Shown piece after piece: positions 55,163 through 64,000 of a stretch of 64,000 nt of DNA. The first letter of the stretch is position 1, and every line of letters starts with the position of its first letter. Position numbers and translations under genes: made by a program. Below the pieces are notes generated by a model. That model saw only the letters and a list, made by a program, of their open reading frames with translations. It had not been told where the DNA came from and ran no database searches. Origin of the DNA: Avena insularis (Eukaryota; Streptophyta; Magnoliopsida; Poales; Poaceae); the NCBI GenBank assembly GCA_023614405.1, contig CM042691.1:169728927-169792926 (forward strand), in the 5' to 3' direction.

Positions 55163-57035
55163 TGTAGGGGTTCGTAGCATGGAAAACAAAAAAATTCTAC
55201 CGCATGAACACACAATCAAGATCTAATCTAAGATCAAGCCAAGATCTATCTACTAGATCGGTGCAACAAGTTGATAGAGTACTAACCCTCGAAGATCCAA
55301 AGCGGTTAACGAGAGCAAATTCTCGTGGGTGATGTAGTCGTTCACTTGCCGATCTCAAGATCGCGTAGACAATCCTTCCGGCGCCGTGTTCCGGCAGCGC
55401 TCCCGCAGTCGTTCAAACGTACGGTACTCGATGAAGACCTTCCTCTCCCTTGTTCCAGCAGGCAGCGGAGGTTGTAGCTCTCTCCTCACGATTCCGGCAG
55501 CACGACGGCGTGGTGTCGGAAGTAGAGGGGAGATCCCGCAGGGCTTCGCCTAAGCCAGAGAGAGTATGGTGGAGTAGAGGGAGCCCCGGTGATCTAGGGT
55601 TTAGAGGGCCGAGGTTTAGAGGTAGCTAGCAACTAGAGTTTAGCTAGTCGATAGCGGTTTAGAGGAGATCTAGATTGGTCGCAACTAGAGAGGGGGCGGC
55701 GGCCAACCTAGGGTTTGTTGGGCGCCTAGGGCAAGAGGGATACCTTGGGGTGTGCCCCTACCCCTCCTTATATAGGTGGGGGGCGTCCAAGGGTCTTCCC
55801 AACCAGGTGGAAACCCTCCCTAACTCGGAAACCATGTTGGGATTTGACTTTTTCAAACTGCCTTTTTGACTTTCAAATTAGAGTTTGATTTCCAAGTGTC
55901 CAGCCAAATGACCTAGGACAAGATGCAACCATTACACTTTGTCATGACACATCCATGTACCCTTCCCCTTTCGGATCGGTGAACCTTCTAGACCCTTCTA
56001 GAACATTTTGGTGAAAACACCGGAATCATTCCCGAACTCCGAAATTGGAATTTCCTTATATGAATCTTATTCTCCGAACCATTTCGTATCTCCTCGTGAT
56101 ATCCCAGATCCCATGCGAGACTCCGAACAACATTCATTCTCTTTACTCACATTCCATATCTACTAAACAACATTGAATCCTTAAGTGTGTCTCCCTACGG
56201 TTCGTGAATTATGCAGACATGATCGAGACTCTTCTCTGATCAATAACCAATAGAGGAATCTGGAAATTCATATGGCTCCCACATATTTCTACGATTACTT
56301 CGTGATCGAATGAACCATTTACATACGATACCAATTTCCCTTTGTCTCATGATACTTTACTTATCCGAGGTTTGATCGTCGGTATCTCTGCATACCTAGT
56401 TCAACCTTGTTTCCAATAAGTAATCTTTTCTCGTTCCCATGATATGTGATCCCTTGTGAGCCAGTCACATGCTTGGAAGCTAATTGTATGACATTCCACC
56501 GAGAGGGCCCAAAGTATATCTATCTGTCATATGGATGGACAAATCCCAATCTCGATCCATGTGCCTCAACACATACTTTCCGAACACTCAATGCCACCTA
56601 TATAGCCACCCAGTTATGGTGTGGTGTTTGATGTCATCAAAGCATCCTTCCGGTGATGGTGATTAGCATGATCTCATGGTCGAAGGAATTAGGTTACTAT
56701 GTATCAGAAAGCTTATAGCAAGTGAACTATATTAAATGACTTGATCTTTATGCTACGCTTAACTATAGGAGTATGCCCATCACATCATTCTCCTAATGAT
56801 ATGACCCTGTTGTTAATAACATCTCTATGTTCATGATTAGGAAACCATGATCATATATTAACCAACAAGCTAGTTTAACAAGAGGCTTTACTAGGGACTC
56901 TTTTATGTTTACAAATCACACAAGTATTAATGTTTCCGGTTAATACAATTATAGCATGGTATGTAAAAATTTATCATAAGCATGAAGATATGATTATAAC
57001 CACTTTATTATTGCCTCTTGGGCATATCTCCAACA
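55163..57035 (-). repeat. Element G 5' LTR
   Basis: This is 1873 bp, in plus view tgtaggggttcgtagcatgg to gggcatatctccaaca. The minus-strand TATA box is at 55766-55774. It aligns with 48283-50182 over its whole length. Confidence 0.9.
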
Positions 57036-58106
57036 CTTCCCGGCACCCTGCCGGAGGGGAGATCATCCCGGAGGCGTTCTCTCCGGTATGATGCGTGAGT
57101 AGTTCCACCTTGGACTGTGGGTCCATGTAGTAGCTAGATGGTTGTATCTCCTGCTTTGTGCTTTCATGTATAGATCTTGTGAGCTCCATTCATGATGAAG
57201 ATCTAATCTATTTGTAATCATGCATGTTGTGTTTGTGGGGATCCGATGGATATTGAGATTATTATGTTGGTTTGATTAATGGTTTTGTCTTTATGATTCT
57301 ATCATGTTTGTGTTGTTTGTGATCTTGCATGCTCTCCGTTGTTAGTAGCTATCTTGGCCAAGTAGTTGCTAGTGACTCCAAGAGGGGGTATTTCTGCTCG
57401 ATAGTGGGTTCATGCCTCTAGTTTCCAAGGGAAGTGACAGAAATCTCTTCGGTTGTAGATATGTTGTTGCCACTAGGGAGAAAACAACGGTCTCTTATTC
57501 ATGGAACATGTGGACTGTTTACCTTACACACTTTGCTTAAACTTAATACTGGAGGGGGTTTGGATGATAACCTGAAGGTGGACTTCTAGTCATAGATGCA
57601 GTTGGATGGCGGTCTATGTATCTTGTTGTATTGACCAATTGAATCTCATAAGATCTTTCTGACTAGTAATTGCATTGTTATGCCTTGCTCAGTTCATGTA
57701 AATTGTCATGCTGTAATTTGTTTACCCTTCATGCCATGTTGTTTATCTAAGGAGCGCAACTCTAGTGAACTATGGACTCCCAGTCCAATCTTTACCATTG
57801 ATACATCTTCCACTGTTACTTGTTTACTTGCTGCAAACCATTACCTTCCACACCATATGTTTAAGCCTTTGTTACGGAAAACCGGTGAGCTTGACATCCT
57901 CACTGATTCGTTGGGTCAAATTCTTGAGTTTGTGTTGTGCAGGTCTCCGCATTGCTTGCAAAACCTGTGTGACGTTTCCTTCCTCCTACTGGTTCGATAA
58001 TCTCGGTTTCTTACTGAGGGAAAACTTGCTGTTGTGATGCTTCACACCTTGCTCTTGGGGTTCCCAGCGAAGCGCTCCTACATCAACTCAGCGCTGCATC
58101 AATAGG

Positions 58107-60258
58107 TTCGTATATTTTATACGTGTATTTAGCAACTTCGATCAAATGAGCACATACAAATAAGAATCTATGTAATAGCACTGTAATGTAACAATTTGTC
58201 TATTTTTTATATTTTTGCTGCTATATTTAATGTGTTATTCATAGTTGTTCTGCGTGCATGATGATACCGACACCAGTAACAAGGCATACTACGGGAGAAG
58301 GAGTAAAAAATTCTAAGCAATTTGAAACTGAACAAGAGCGATCAACAACATAGCTTAGCAATGGTACTATTGTATTCTGTTGATATACAGTTAATGGCAT
58401 AATTGCTAGTGGTCTTGACACGAAAACTACATGTAATAATGGTACAGGAAGAAACTCGTCTAAACAACCACAAGGATGGAACATAGACGCAGTAGAAGCC
58501 GAGGAAAACAGATTAACCACACGATTTAACAATGGTCTTGTCACATTTATGTGAAGATGCTTGGTTTTTTACATTAATGGTTGTTTTTTACATTAATAAC
58601 AGATACAAAGGAAATAACATACTTTTTACGAATATTGTTGTAGGTGTGACCATGTTGATACTATAAATTGCTCACAATGAAGGTGCCTCTACCCATGAGG
58701 TCATTGTTGTTGAAAAATCTATTAAGAAAGGTCATCTCCATGACATTACTGATGTTAGAACACAGGCTGACAATTTAGACACCTATTGTATCGGATCCCA
58801 ACAGCAGGAAGAAGATGCAACTAAAACATTTTTATCGCTAGAGCAAGGATTAAGAACACCTATTACGAGGAGCAACGCGCTTGGTCATAATTTCCCAGAT
58901 AATATCAAATCTTACAAGAGGCCTCTACCAAACATCTTCAAACTTAAGTTGCATGTGTATGTTCTCCCCACGTTTAAATAAAAGGGAGATACCGCAGTTG
59001 CTCGTAAATTGGTACTAAACAAGGATTTTCTAGAGAAGAATGAAGAGTAAGCACCAAACTATGCTTTGTGGATTCCTTTAATAAAATATATGTATATGTT
59101 GTCACACAAGCATGGCTGCCAGTTTGATCCTTTTTTCGTGTGTTTGTGGAAAATCTCAGGCTAGTTATGGTGAAATATTAGTCAACTGTGGAATAAGGAC
59201 TGAAAATACCAAAATATTGGGCTGCAGCAAGTCTTGCAACATGTTTCAATGAAAAAGGCAAGCTAGATGATGATATGTTGGATTTCATAATTTCAAGATG
59301 GCATAGTATCCCGGACTAGAAATGTCTATTTAGGAACAGAAGGATAGTACTGCCACTAGGGTTGCTCATTTATGTGACATCGGCAAAAAGGACAATTTAA
59401 CAAATGGTGAAGGAGAAGATGAAATTTATCACTATGAAGCCGTCTCCAAGATTGAATAGTTCAAAATTCTAATTGGAAATGCAGATTTGAGCAAAGCTGC
59501 GATGGTACGTTTTTAGTACATAACTCATTAATAACATAAAGAAATATTCCATATTTTCATTTATAACATATAATCAATGTGACTATTTTCCGTATCCATC
59601 ACAGATATTTCTACCTGTGTCATTTGACAATCACGTGTCTATTTACATCCTAAACAACTACCCCCAAGGTGGTCGCGTTAAAGTTATTGACACACGGGAT
59701 TATAGAACAAAGAGAAAAATATTATCTAAAATAGCTTACCATAGCCAAATTGGAGAAACAATGGTGTGTTTTTTACATTTATAACTTTATAATACAGCTA
59801 AAGACAATCCGCATTATTTGATAAAAAAATCTATCACTAACTATCCTCTAAATACTCATTTTTTCAGCTAAAGAGATTTGATAAGCTCATTAATGAACTC
59901 TACCCGAAGAACAAGCTTCCTAAGTGGGAAAATATTGTATCTAGATCAAAACATGAGAAGATACATAAAGGAGGAGTCGAAGACATGAATGGTTTTTGGA
60001 TTCTAAAGAGCGTTGAGAACTACAACGACATTAAACTAGTCAATGATCTTAAAGATGTAAGAAATGCCAGTTTTGAATCCTAACTTTTAACAAATACAAA
60101 TTTTTTGATGACATTAACAAAATATTTTCTCAATTTGTTTGAACCATTCAAGAAGATGGAAGCGATCTCATTCATGGACGAGTATCTGTTCTAGGCAGTG
60201 TTCTCGAGGGCCAACAAAGCAAAAGATGAACTCCCCAAATAACTGAGAAATTTAGCAC
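58107..60258 (+). pseudogene. Ulp1-like gene relic, 3' exons with dead C48 domain
   Basis: Exons separated by GT-AG introns are readable: about 58245-58552, 58644-59046, 59160-59504, 59605-59763, 59868-60056 and 60153-60258. The last three junctions keep phase 0. The final exons form a Ulp1/SENP (C48) SUMO-protease-like fold. IFLPVSFDNHVSIYILNNY carries the catalytic His (59632-59634) and KVIDTRDYRTKRKI carries the Asp (59699-59701). LKRFDKLINELYPKN leads to VEDMNGFWILKSVENYN, where the family has D-C-G. The catalytic Cys codon is replaced by ATG AAT (59985-59990), so the protease is dead. Further stops occur in most exons. Such genes are known as cargo of plant Mutator-like elements. A decayed host gene is the alternative. 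Confidence 0.72.
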
Positions 60259-60686
60259 GTAAGTCGAGCTAAAAGTAAATAATGATGCTGTATACTATGG
60301 TGGTGCACAAAACGATGAATTAATTTGTTTATTCTGTAGCAGTAGTGTTGCTGTTTTCCAAGCAGTGCAGTTTAATATGGTAAACAAAAATAACTTATCT
60401 TGGTGCATTCCATAGGCACCGCCATGCCGATACAACTATATATGCACTATTTACACTTTCATGTTTACACTAAGAGTTTTGTACTTAACTAGTCTACTAG
60501 AGTTTGACATGCAACATTGATTGTTGTTCATACCATAAACTACTAAACAACTTTCTAAATGGAAGCGTTTATAGTAAAACACATTTGATATTCTGTTTGA
60601 ATCTTATGGATTAACCACCATTATATATACACGATTTGTTGTATGCTTTCTTTTCTTGGCGGTCACGGAGAGCATGAGCATCACAT
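60259..60686. other. No gene seen
   Basis: AT-rich sequence after the last recognised Ulp1 exon. It may be an intron or 3' flank. No frame, repeat or RNA gene is supported. Confidence 0.6.
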
Positions 60687-60754
60687 CTTTCTCGATAAGT
60701 TCATCAATCTTTCCCGCCGTCTTTCTCGATTAGTTTAGCAATCTTTCCCGCCAC
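60687..60754. repeat. 34-bp direct tandem duplication
   Basis: Two adjacent 34-bp units (60687-60720 and 60721-60754) both start ctttctcgat and end aatctttcccgcc. They differ at about five positions. Confidence 0.85.
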
Positions 60755-60997
60755 TAAAAGGTATTTATCCTGCCATGTAGAAAATTTAGCAATACTGGAT
60801 TTCTATTTATAGTCATCAGCATTAGCCAGCTGCAACTACACCTATCTAGAATGTTTTGCTGTCGCCAACAATGACACCCACCTTCGCCCTTGTCGCCATA
60901 CCCAAACGAAGCAAACTCCGCCAGCGTTACACCTTTCAGATCATCCAAGAGATGATATGGGCATAGATGTAAGTTGTCGGATCCAGTTGTACCACCA

Positions 60998-61237
60998 ATG
61001 GAGGAGGAGATCGAGGAGGAAGGAGTCGCCGAAGAAGTGGTGGAGCACGAAGCGGAAGTAGCAGGCAATCAACAAGGACCTGCAGTAGAAGAAGAAGACG
61101 ATGAGAAAAAGGATCAGGAAGATTCTTCTTTAGAATATCAAGATTCAGAAGATGATCCTGGTGTGGTTGAACCAACCATGGGAGAAGAACAAGATGCCGA
61201 TCTAGCAATTTCTGCAGAAAAAGGTCATACAATTTAA
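60998..61237 (+). CDS. Short acidic protein or exon, function unknown
   Basis: From the first ATG this is 79 codons. It is extremely Glu/Asp-rich: EEEIEEEGVAEEVVEHEAEV, EEEDDEKKDQEDSSLEYQD and PTMGEEQDADLA. No domain, signal peptide or membrane segment is seen, and the protein would be largely disordered. The frame is open further upstream without an ATG (to about 60974), so it could be an exon. It lies 740 bp after the last Ulp1 exon on the same strand and may be a further part of that gene or of a captured gene. Chance from a GAA/GAG-rich stretch cannot be excluded. The Leu-rich frame on the opposite strand is its mirror. Confidence 0.35.
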   Translation: MEEEIEEEGVAEEVVEHEAEVAGNQQGPAVEEEDDEKKDQEDSSLEYQDSEDDPGVVEPTMGEEQDADLAISAEKGHTI

Positions 61238-61676
61238 TTGTAGATTCAATAATGCAAGAAAAAAAGTTGATCAACAGTACGCTCTTCAAAGCATAAGTTC
61301 GTGGAATGTATTAATTCCCATGCTTATTTGGAATACACTATTGTTTTCATGCGAGTGTATATGAATATTACTGTCAGACAAATTTCATCTTACGTTTGTG
61401 TTTATTATGTGGCTTCAAATCGTCGAGATAACAAAGAGATTATTCAAGTCTGTACCTATGCATTTCCTTGTGAACATATACGTAAGGATGCTTCTCTATT
61501 CGTTCTTTATACTGCCTCTGGTAATTCTATCGCACTACAGAGACTATAGCTGTAACAATAGATGTAGCTAGCTGCGCTCAAGCTGGGAAAAGGGTAATTT
61601 CTTAATGGATAGTGTTATGCTCTTATGCCCGTGCACTGCCTTGTGAACAAATATTGCACTGCTTATCTAGCGGGAG
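61238..61676. other. No clear gene; two reversed GCACTGC motifs
   Basis: The frame at 61301-61549 (82 codons) has no recognisable domain. Near 61635-61660 GCACTGC occurs twice, the reverse complement of the GCAGTGC motif that dominates 62640-64000. Confidence 0.4.
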
Positions 61677-61990
61677 TTGGGCAAAATTGTAGCGTACTTA
61701 TTTCCACAGAGAAATGAACCTCTCAAAAAAATGAAGAAGCCAATTCTTCCCCAAATCACGCCACTGCTCCCGTCCTTGCACCACCATCGCCCTCCACACC
61801 GCCACCCTGCAACCCACCGTCCGCCGCCCGCCGGAATGTCACGACGGTGCGTGAGGCACCCGCGGACGAGGAGCGCCAGATCTCTCGGAGCACGCCGCCC
61901 TACCTCCGTAAGTAGCCGTTATCCCTCGTGCCAGCCTCTCCACCCATCAGATTCATCCTCAATCTGCCCAGGTACATTCGTTGTTGAGAT
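61677..61990 (+). other. GC-rich exon-like patch
   Basis: An abrupt GC-rich island (about 61740-61980) sits in AT-rich surroundings. It is open in one frame from 61677 to 62009, Pro/Arg/His-rich, with no known domain. A donor-like CCTCC|GTAAGT is at about 61906-61916 and a second CCCAG|GTACAT at about 61971. It resembles a 5' exon of a grass gene, perhaps a captured fragment, but no source gene is recognised. Confidence 0.3.
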
Positions 61991-61994
61991 TATA

Positions 61995-62163
61995 CTCCCT
62001 CCGTTTTAAAATATAAGATGTTTTAGCTTTGTAAAGCAAATGTATCTAGACTTATTTTACTATATAGGTTGATTCATGTTTGGAGTGAATCTACACATTA
62101 AAACAAGTCTAGGTATATTTTCTTCACAAATCTAAAACATCTTATATTTTGAAACAGAGGGAG
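61995..62163. mobile_element. Stowaway-type MITE
   Basis: This 169-bp element starts CTCCCTCCGTTTTAAAATAT and ends in the inverted counterpart ...TTTTGAAACAGAGGGAG. It is flanked by TA on both sides (61993-61994 and 62164-62165). The inner sequence is also largely self-complementary (atataagatgtttta...taaaacatcttatat). It is non-coding and depends on Tc1/mariner transposase. Confidence 0.95.
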
Positions 62164-62165
62164 TA

Positions 62166-62639
62166 ATGTCCATAATCTTGCTCTAGAAACTGAACGTAAA
62201 TCTTTCAGAAGTCCTGTTGAGTTCACAGATTGGTTTTCTATTGGTTACTATACAACATTTTCGTGTTCCTCACAAGCATAGTTTCTAGATGACTTGTTCA
62301 CGATGAGTGGATTGGAACTTGCACTTCGATTTAGGTGTCTGATTGGATTGGCATGCTACATTCTGGTACAGTAGACAGTTCAGAATGCATTTAGCTCTTG
62401 CTTTGTATATGTGACAATGCTTTCTTTCCCTGATCCAATATTATAGTATTTTGGTTTAGTTGTGGTGGATAGTATATCCTGTGTGGCCGGCAATATGGAT
62501 TTATAATCCCTAATTCATAAGAAAAAATAATATCAATAAAGGAATTAAGATGAAAAATGAATATATTTTTTTTAAATGTACAAACCAAAAGTATATCATA
62601 TTATAGGATTTTCATCATAAACGATTGTTCTTTTGCTGC
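62166..62639. other. No gene seen
   Basis: AT-rich sequence between the MITE and the repeat field. It contains no supported gene, RNA or inserted element. Confidence 0.6.
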
Positions 62640-64000
62640 AAAGTTATAAATCTTGCTCCTGTACCAGCGGTGCTTTAAAACAAAACCAGTGTACCGGCAG
62701 TATTACATTGAGCAGTGCAATTATTAATCGAGTGGAAGTGCATGTAATTTCTTTATAAGCCAGTGCATTCGGTTTAAAAAGTGCAATGCTTCGAAACAAA
62801 ACCAGTGTACTTGCATCATTTATAGAGTAGTGTGATTATCAATCTTATGGCAGTGCAATTAATTGATTTATAAGCCAGTGCACGCACGCTAAATAGCGCA
62901 ATTCTTCGAAACTAAACTAGTGTGACCACAGCATCACAAAGAGTAGGGCATATATGAATATAATGGCAGTGCAATTAGAGTACACGGTCGTACCATGCTA
63001 AATTTCTAGCACAGGCAGTGCACACATTTTAAATAATGCAGTGCTACGAAACTAAACTAGTGTACCGCGATATCACACAGAGAAGTGCATTTAGAGTACA
63101 GTAGTGTATCTGCAGCATCACCCAGAGTAGTTCATATATGAACATACGAGCAGTGCATAGAGAGTGCAGGGTCGTCCCACATTCATGTGGGTTAGTATAC
63201 TAACATGCTAATTTCTAAATAAGGCAGTGCATGGAGTGTAAATATAGCAGTGCTTCAAAACGATACTAGTTCGTCGTAATCACCGAGAGCAGTGAAGTGC
63301 ACTGTAACTTTTTGGTAATCCAGTGCATGCACGCTAGCAATGCTTCGAAGTACAGCGGTGTATCTGCAGTATCACCTAAAGCAGTGTATATATGAATATA
63401 CGAGCAGTGCACTGAGAGTGCAGGGTCGGTCCGAGATTTGTTTTGGCTACTAAACTTACACGCTAATTTCTTGCTAAGGCCATGCACCGAGTGTAAATAA
63501 AGCAGTGCTTTAGAACGAAACCAGTGTTCTTGCAACATCACACAGAGTAGTGCAATTATAAATCTAAAGGCAGTGTAGTTAGAGTACACGGTCGTTGCAC
63601 ATTTGTGTCGGCATGCTCATTGCTTTCTAATGCAATGGACAAATGCTAGAGTTGGAAGTGCTCTAAAACAATATTTCTTTGCTAATGAAGTGGACGCATG
63701 CTAGAGTTGGTAGTGCTTCGAAACTACATTTTCTTTCTAATGTAGTGGACACAGGATAGAGTTGGCAATGCATTTAGTAATATAAATGCCATTGCACTTA
63801 GAGTTTTCGGTTGTCGTGGTTTCGTTGTCGCTGGTAATCTACCATGCTAATTGTTTTATCATGAAGTGTACTTGTGTCAACATAACTACGCTCTTGAAAT
63901 ATGTTAGTTTTCTTGCAATATCACACTAGGCAGTGTTTATTTTTACATACAAGCAGTTCAATTAGAGTGCACCATTGTTCCAAATTGCGTTTCGATCCTT
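62640..64000. repeat. Field of degenerate GCAGTGC-type repeats, probably transposon subterminal
   Basis: The short word AGTGC, mostly as GCAGTGC or CAGTGCA, recurs dozens of times. A longer unit is also repeated imperfectly: GTGCTTCGAAAC-AAACCAGTGT, then TGCAGCATCAC-CAGAG, then GGCAGTGCAATTAGAGTACA, then GCTAATTTCT. The GTGCTTCGAAAC-like block starts near 62669, 62786, 62903, 63042, 63250, 63338, 63505, 63655 and 63710, so the spacing is irregular (55 to 208 bp, twice 117). Such arrays are typical of subterminal transposase-binding regions of plant DNA transposons. The terminal repeat itself is outside the window. Confidence 0.65.

Larger units (their letters stand above)
48283..57035 (-). 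mobile_element. Element G: full-length BARE/Angela-like copia
   Basis: Length is 8753 bp, the normal size of the family, with the perfect target duplication cttcc (48278-48282 and 57036-57040). In minus sense the 5' LTR is 57035-55163, followed by the PBS, a long leader, decayed gag-pol, the PPT and the 3' LTR 50182-48283. The LTR ends in minus sense are TGTTGGAGATATGCCC and ...CCCCTACA (one end changed to CCCCTAGA). It belongs to the same family group as D but in opposite orientation. LTR comparison over the first ~110 bp shows about seven differences, so it is older than E. It is inserted in solo LTR H. Confidence 0.92.
47803..58101 (+). mobile_element. Element H: solo LTR (TGATACGT...ATCA type), hosting G
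   Basis: It starts TGATACGTTGGAAACATATC and ends GCGCTGCATCA, with the perfect target duplication atagg (47798-47802 and 58102-58106). Without G its own length is about 1.54 kb (47803-48282 plus 57041-58101). It has no PBS, PPT or coding domain, so it is a solo LTR. A TATA-like ctataagaag is at 48171-48180. The end region (ctgagggaaaacttgct, cttggggttccc) resembles a common Triticeae LTR type. The frames at 57680-58037 are chance. Confidence 0.87.

Noticed and set aside
59605..60258. Functional SUMO protease gene
   Set aside because: The catalytic Cys is missing, there are several stops and frameshifts, and 10 kb of retroelements split the gene.
62640..64000. CRISPR-like array
   Set aside because: Repeats are degenerate, irregularly spaced and embedded in a plant nuclear context. 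There are no uniform spacers.

Overview
The window is intergenic plant DNA made almost entirely of nested transposable elements, most likely from a Triticeae grass (wheat, Aegilops, barley or rye). This rests on copia LTRs beginning TGTTGGAGATATGCCC (BARE/Angela/WIS type), several gypsy chromovirus families with 3-5 kb LTRs, an LTR of the TGATACGT...ATCA type, and a Stowaway MITE with CTCCCTCCGT ends. There is no intact host gene, tRNA, rRNA or CRISPR array. Every recognisable reading frame is a decayed retrotransposon gene, apart from one decayed, intron-containing Ulp1-protease-like gene and one short acidic frame.

Layout. 1-711 is an LTR-like fragment of an unidentified element. 712-19087 is element A, a Ty3/gypsy chromovirus on the minus strand. 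It has a truncated 3' LTR (712-2857), a decayed gag-pol (2895-7270) and a 5' LTR (7853-19087) split by two solo LTRs, C (9294-13343) and F (13796-17746). A itself sits in the 5' LTR of element B (19088-45694, plus strand, Ty3/gypsy chromovirus). B's gag is interrupted by element E (20853-33183), which has 4.6 kb LTRs and a 3.06 kb non-coding interior (LARD-like). B's 3' LTR is interrupted by element D (38073-42608, BARE/Angela-like, deleted for pol).

Right of B, 45695-60258 is a spliced Ulp1 (C48)-like gene relic. It is interrupted by solo LTR H (47803-58101), which is itself interrupted by G (48283-57035), a full-length but decayed BARE/Angela-like copia on the minus strand. The last 6 kb holds an acidic ORF, a GC-rich exon-like patch, a Stowaway MITE and, from about 62640 to the end, a field of degenerate GCAGTGC-type repeats that looks like the subterminal region of a DNA transposon. 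The Ulp1 gene is probably that transposon's cargo.

Six insertions are proven by matching 5 bp target-site duplications: C aaaag, F ttgta, E tgtgc, D cacct, H atagg, G cttcc. The insertion order is Ulp1 locus, then B and H, then A, D and E into B and G into H, then C and F into A.

The most interesting signal lies in the LTRs. Five LTR types (A, B/C, E, F) share a module of three successive palindromes at nearly fixed spacing. The middle palindrome changes sequence between families while staying palindromic, which suggests selected dyads or RNA hairpins. A second conserved inverted repeat (GAGTAC...GTACTC) lies 240-350 bp further towards the LTR end. Element E is the second point of interest: its two LTRs are nearly identical, yet its interior is a fossil pol with a ruined YIDD box, so it was probably mobilised in trans.
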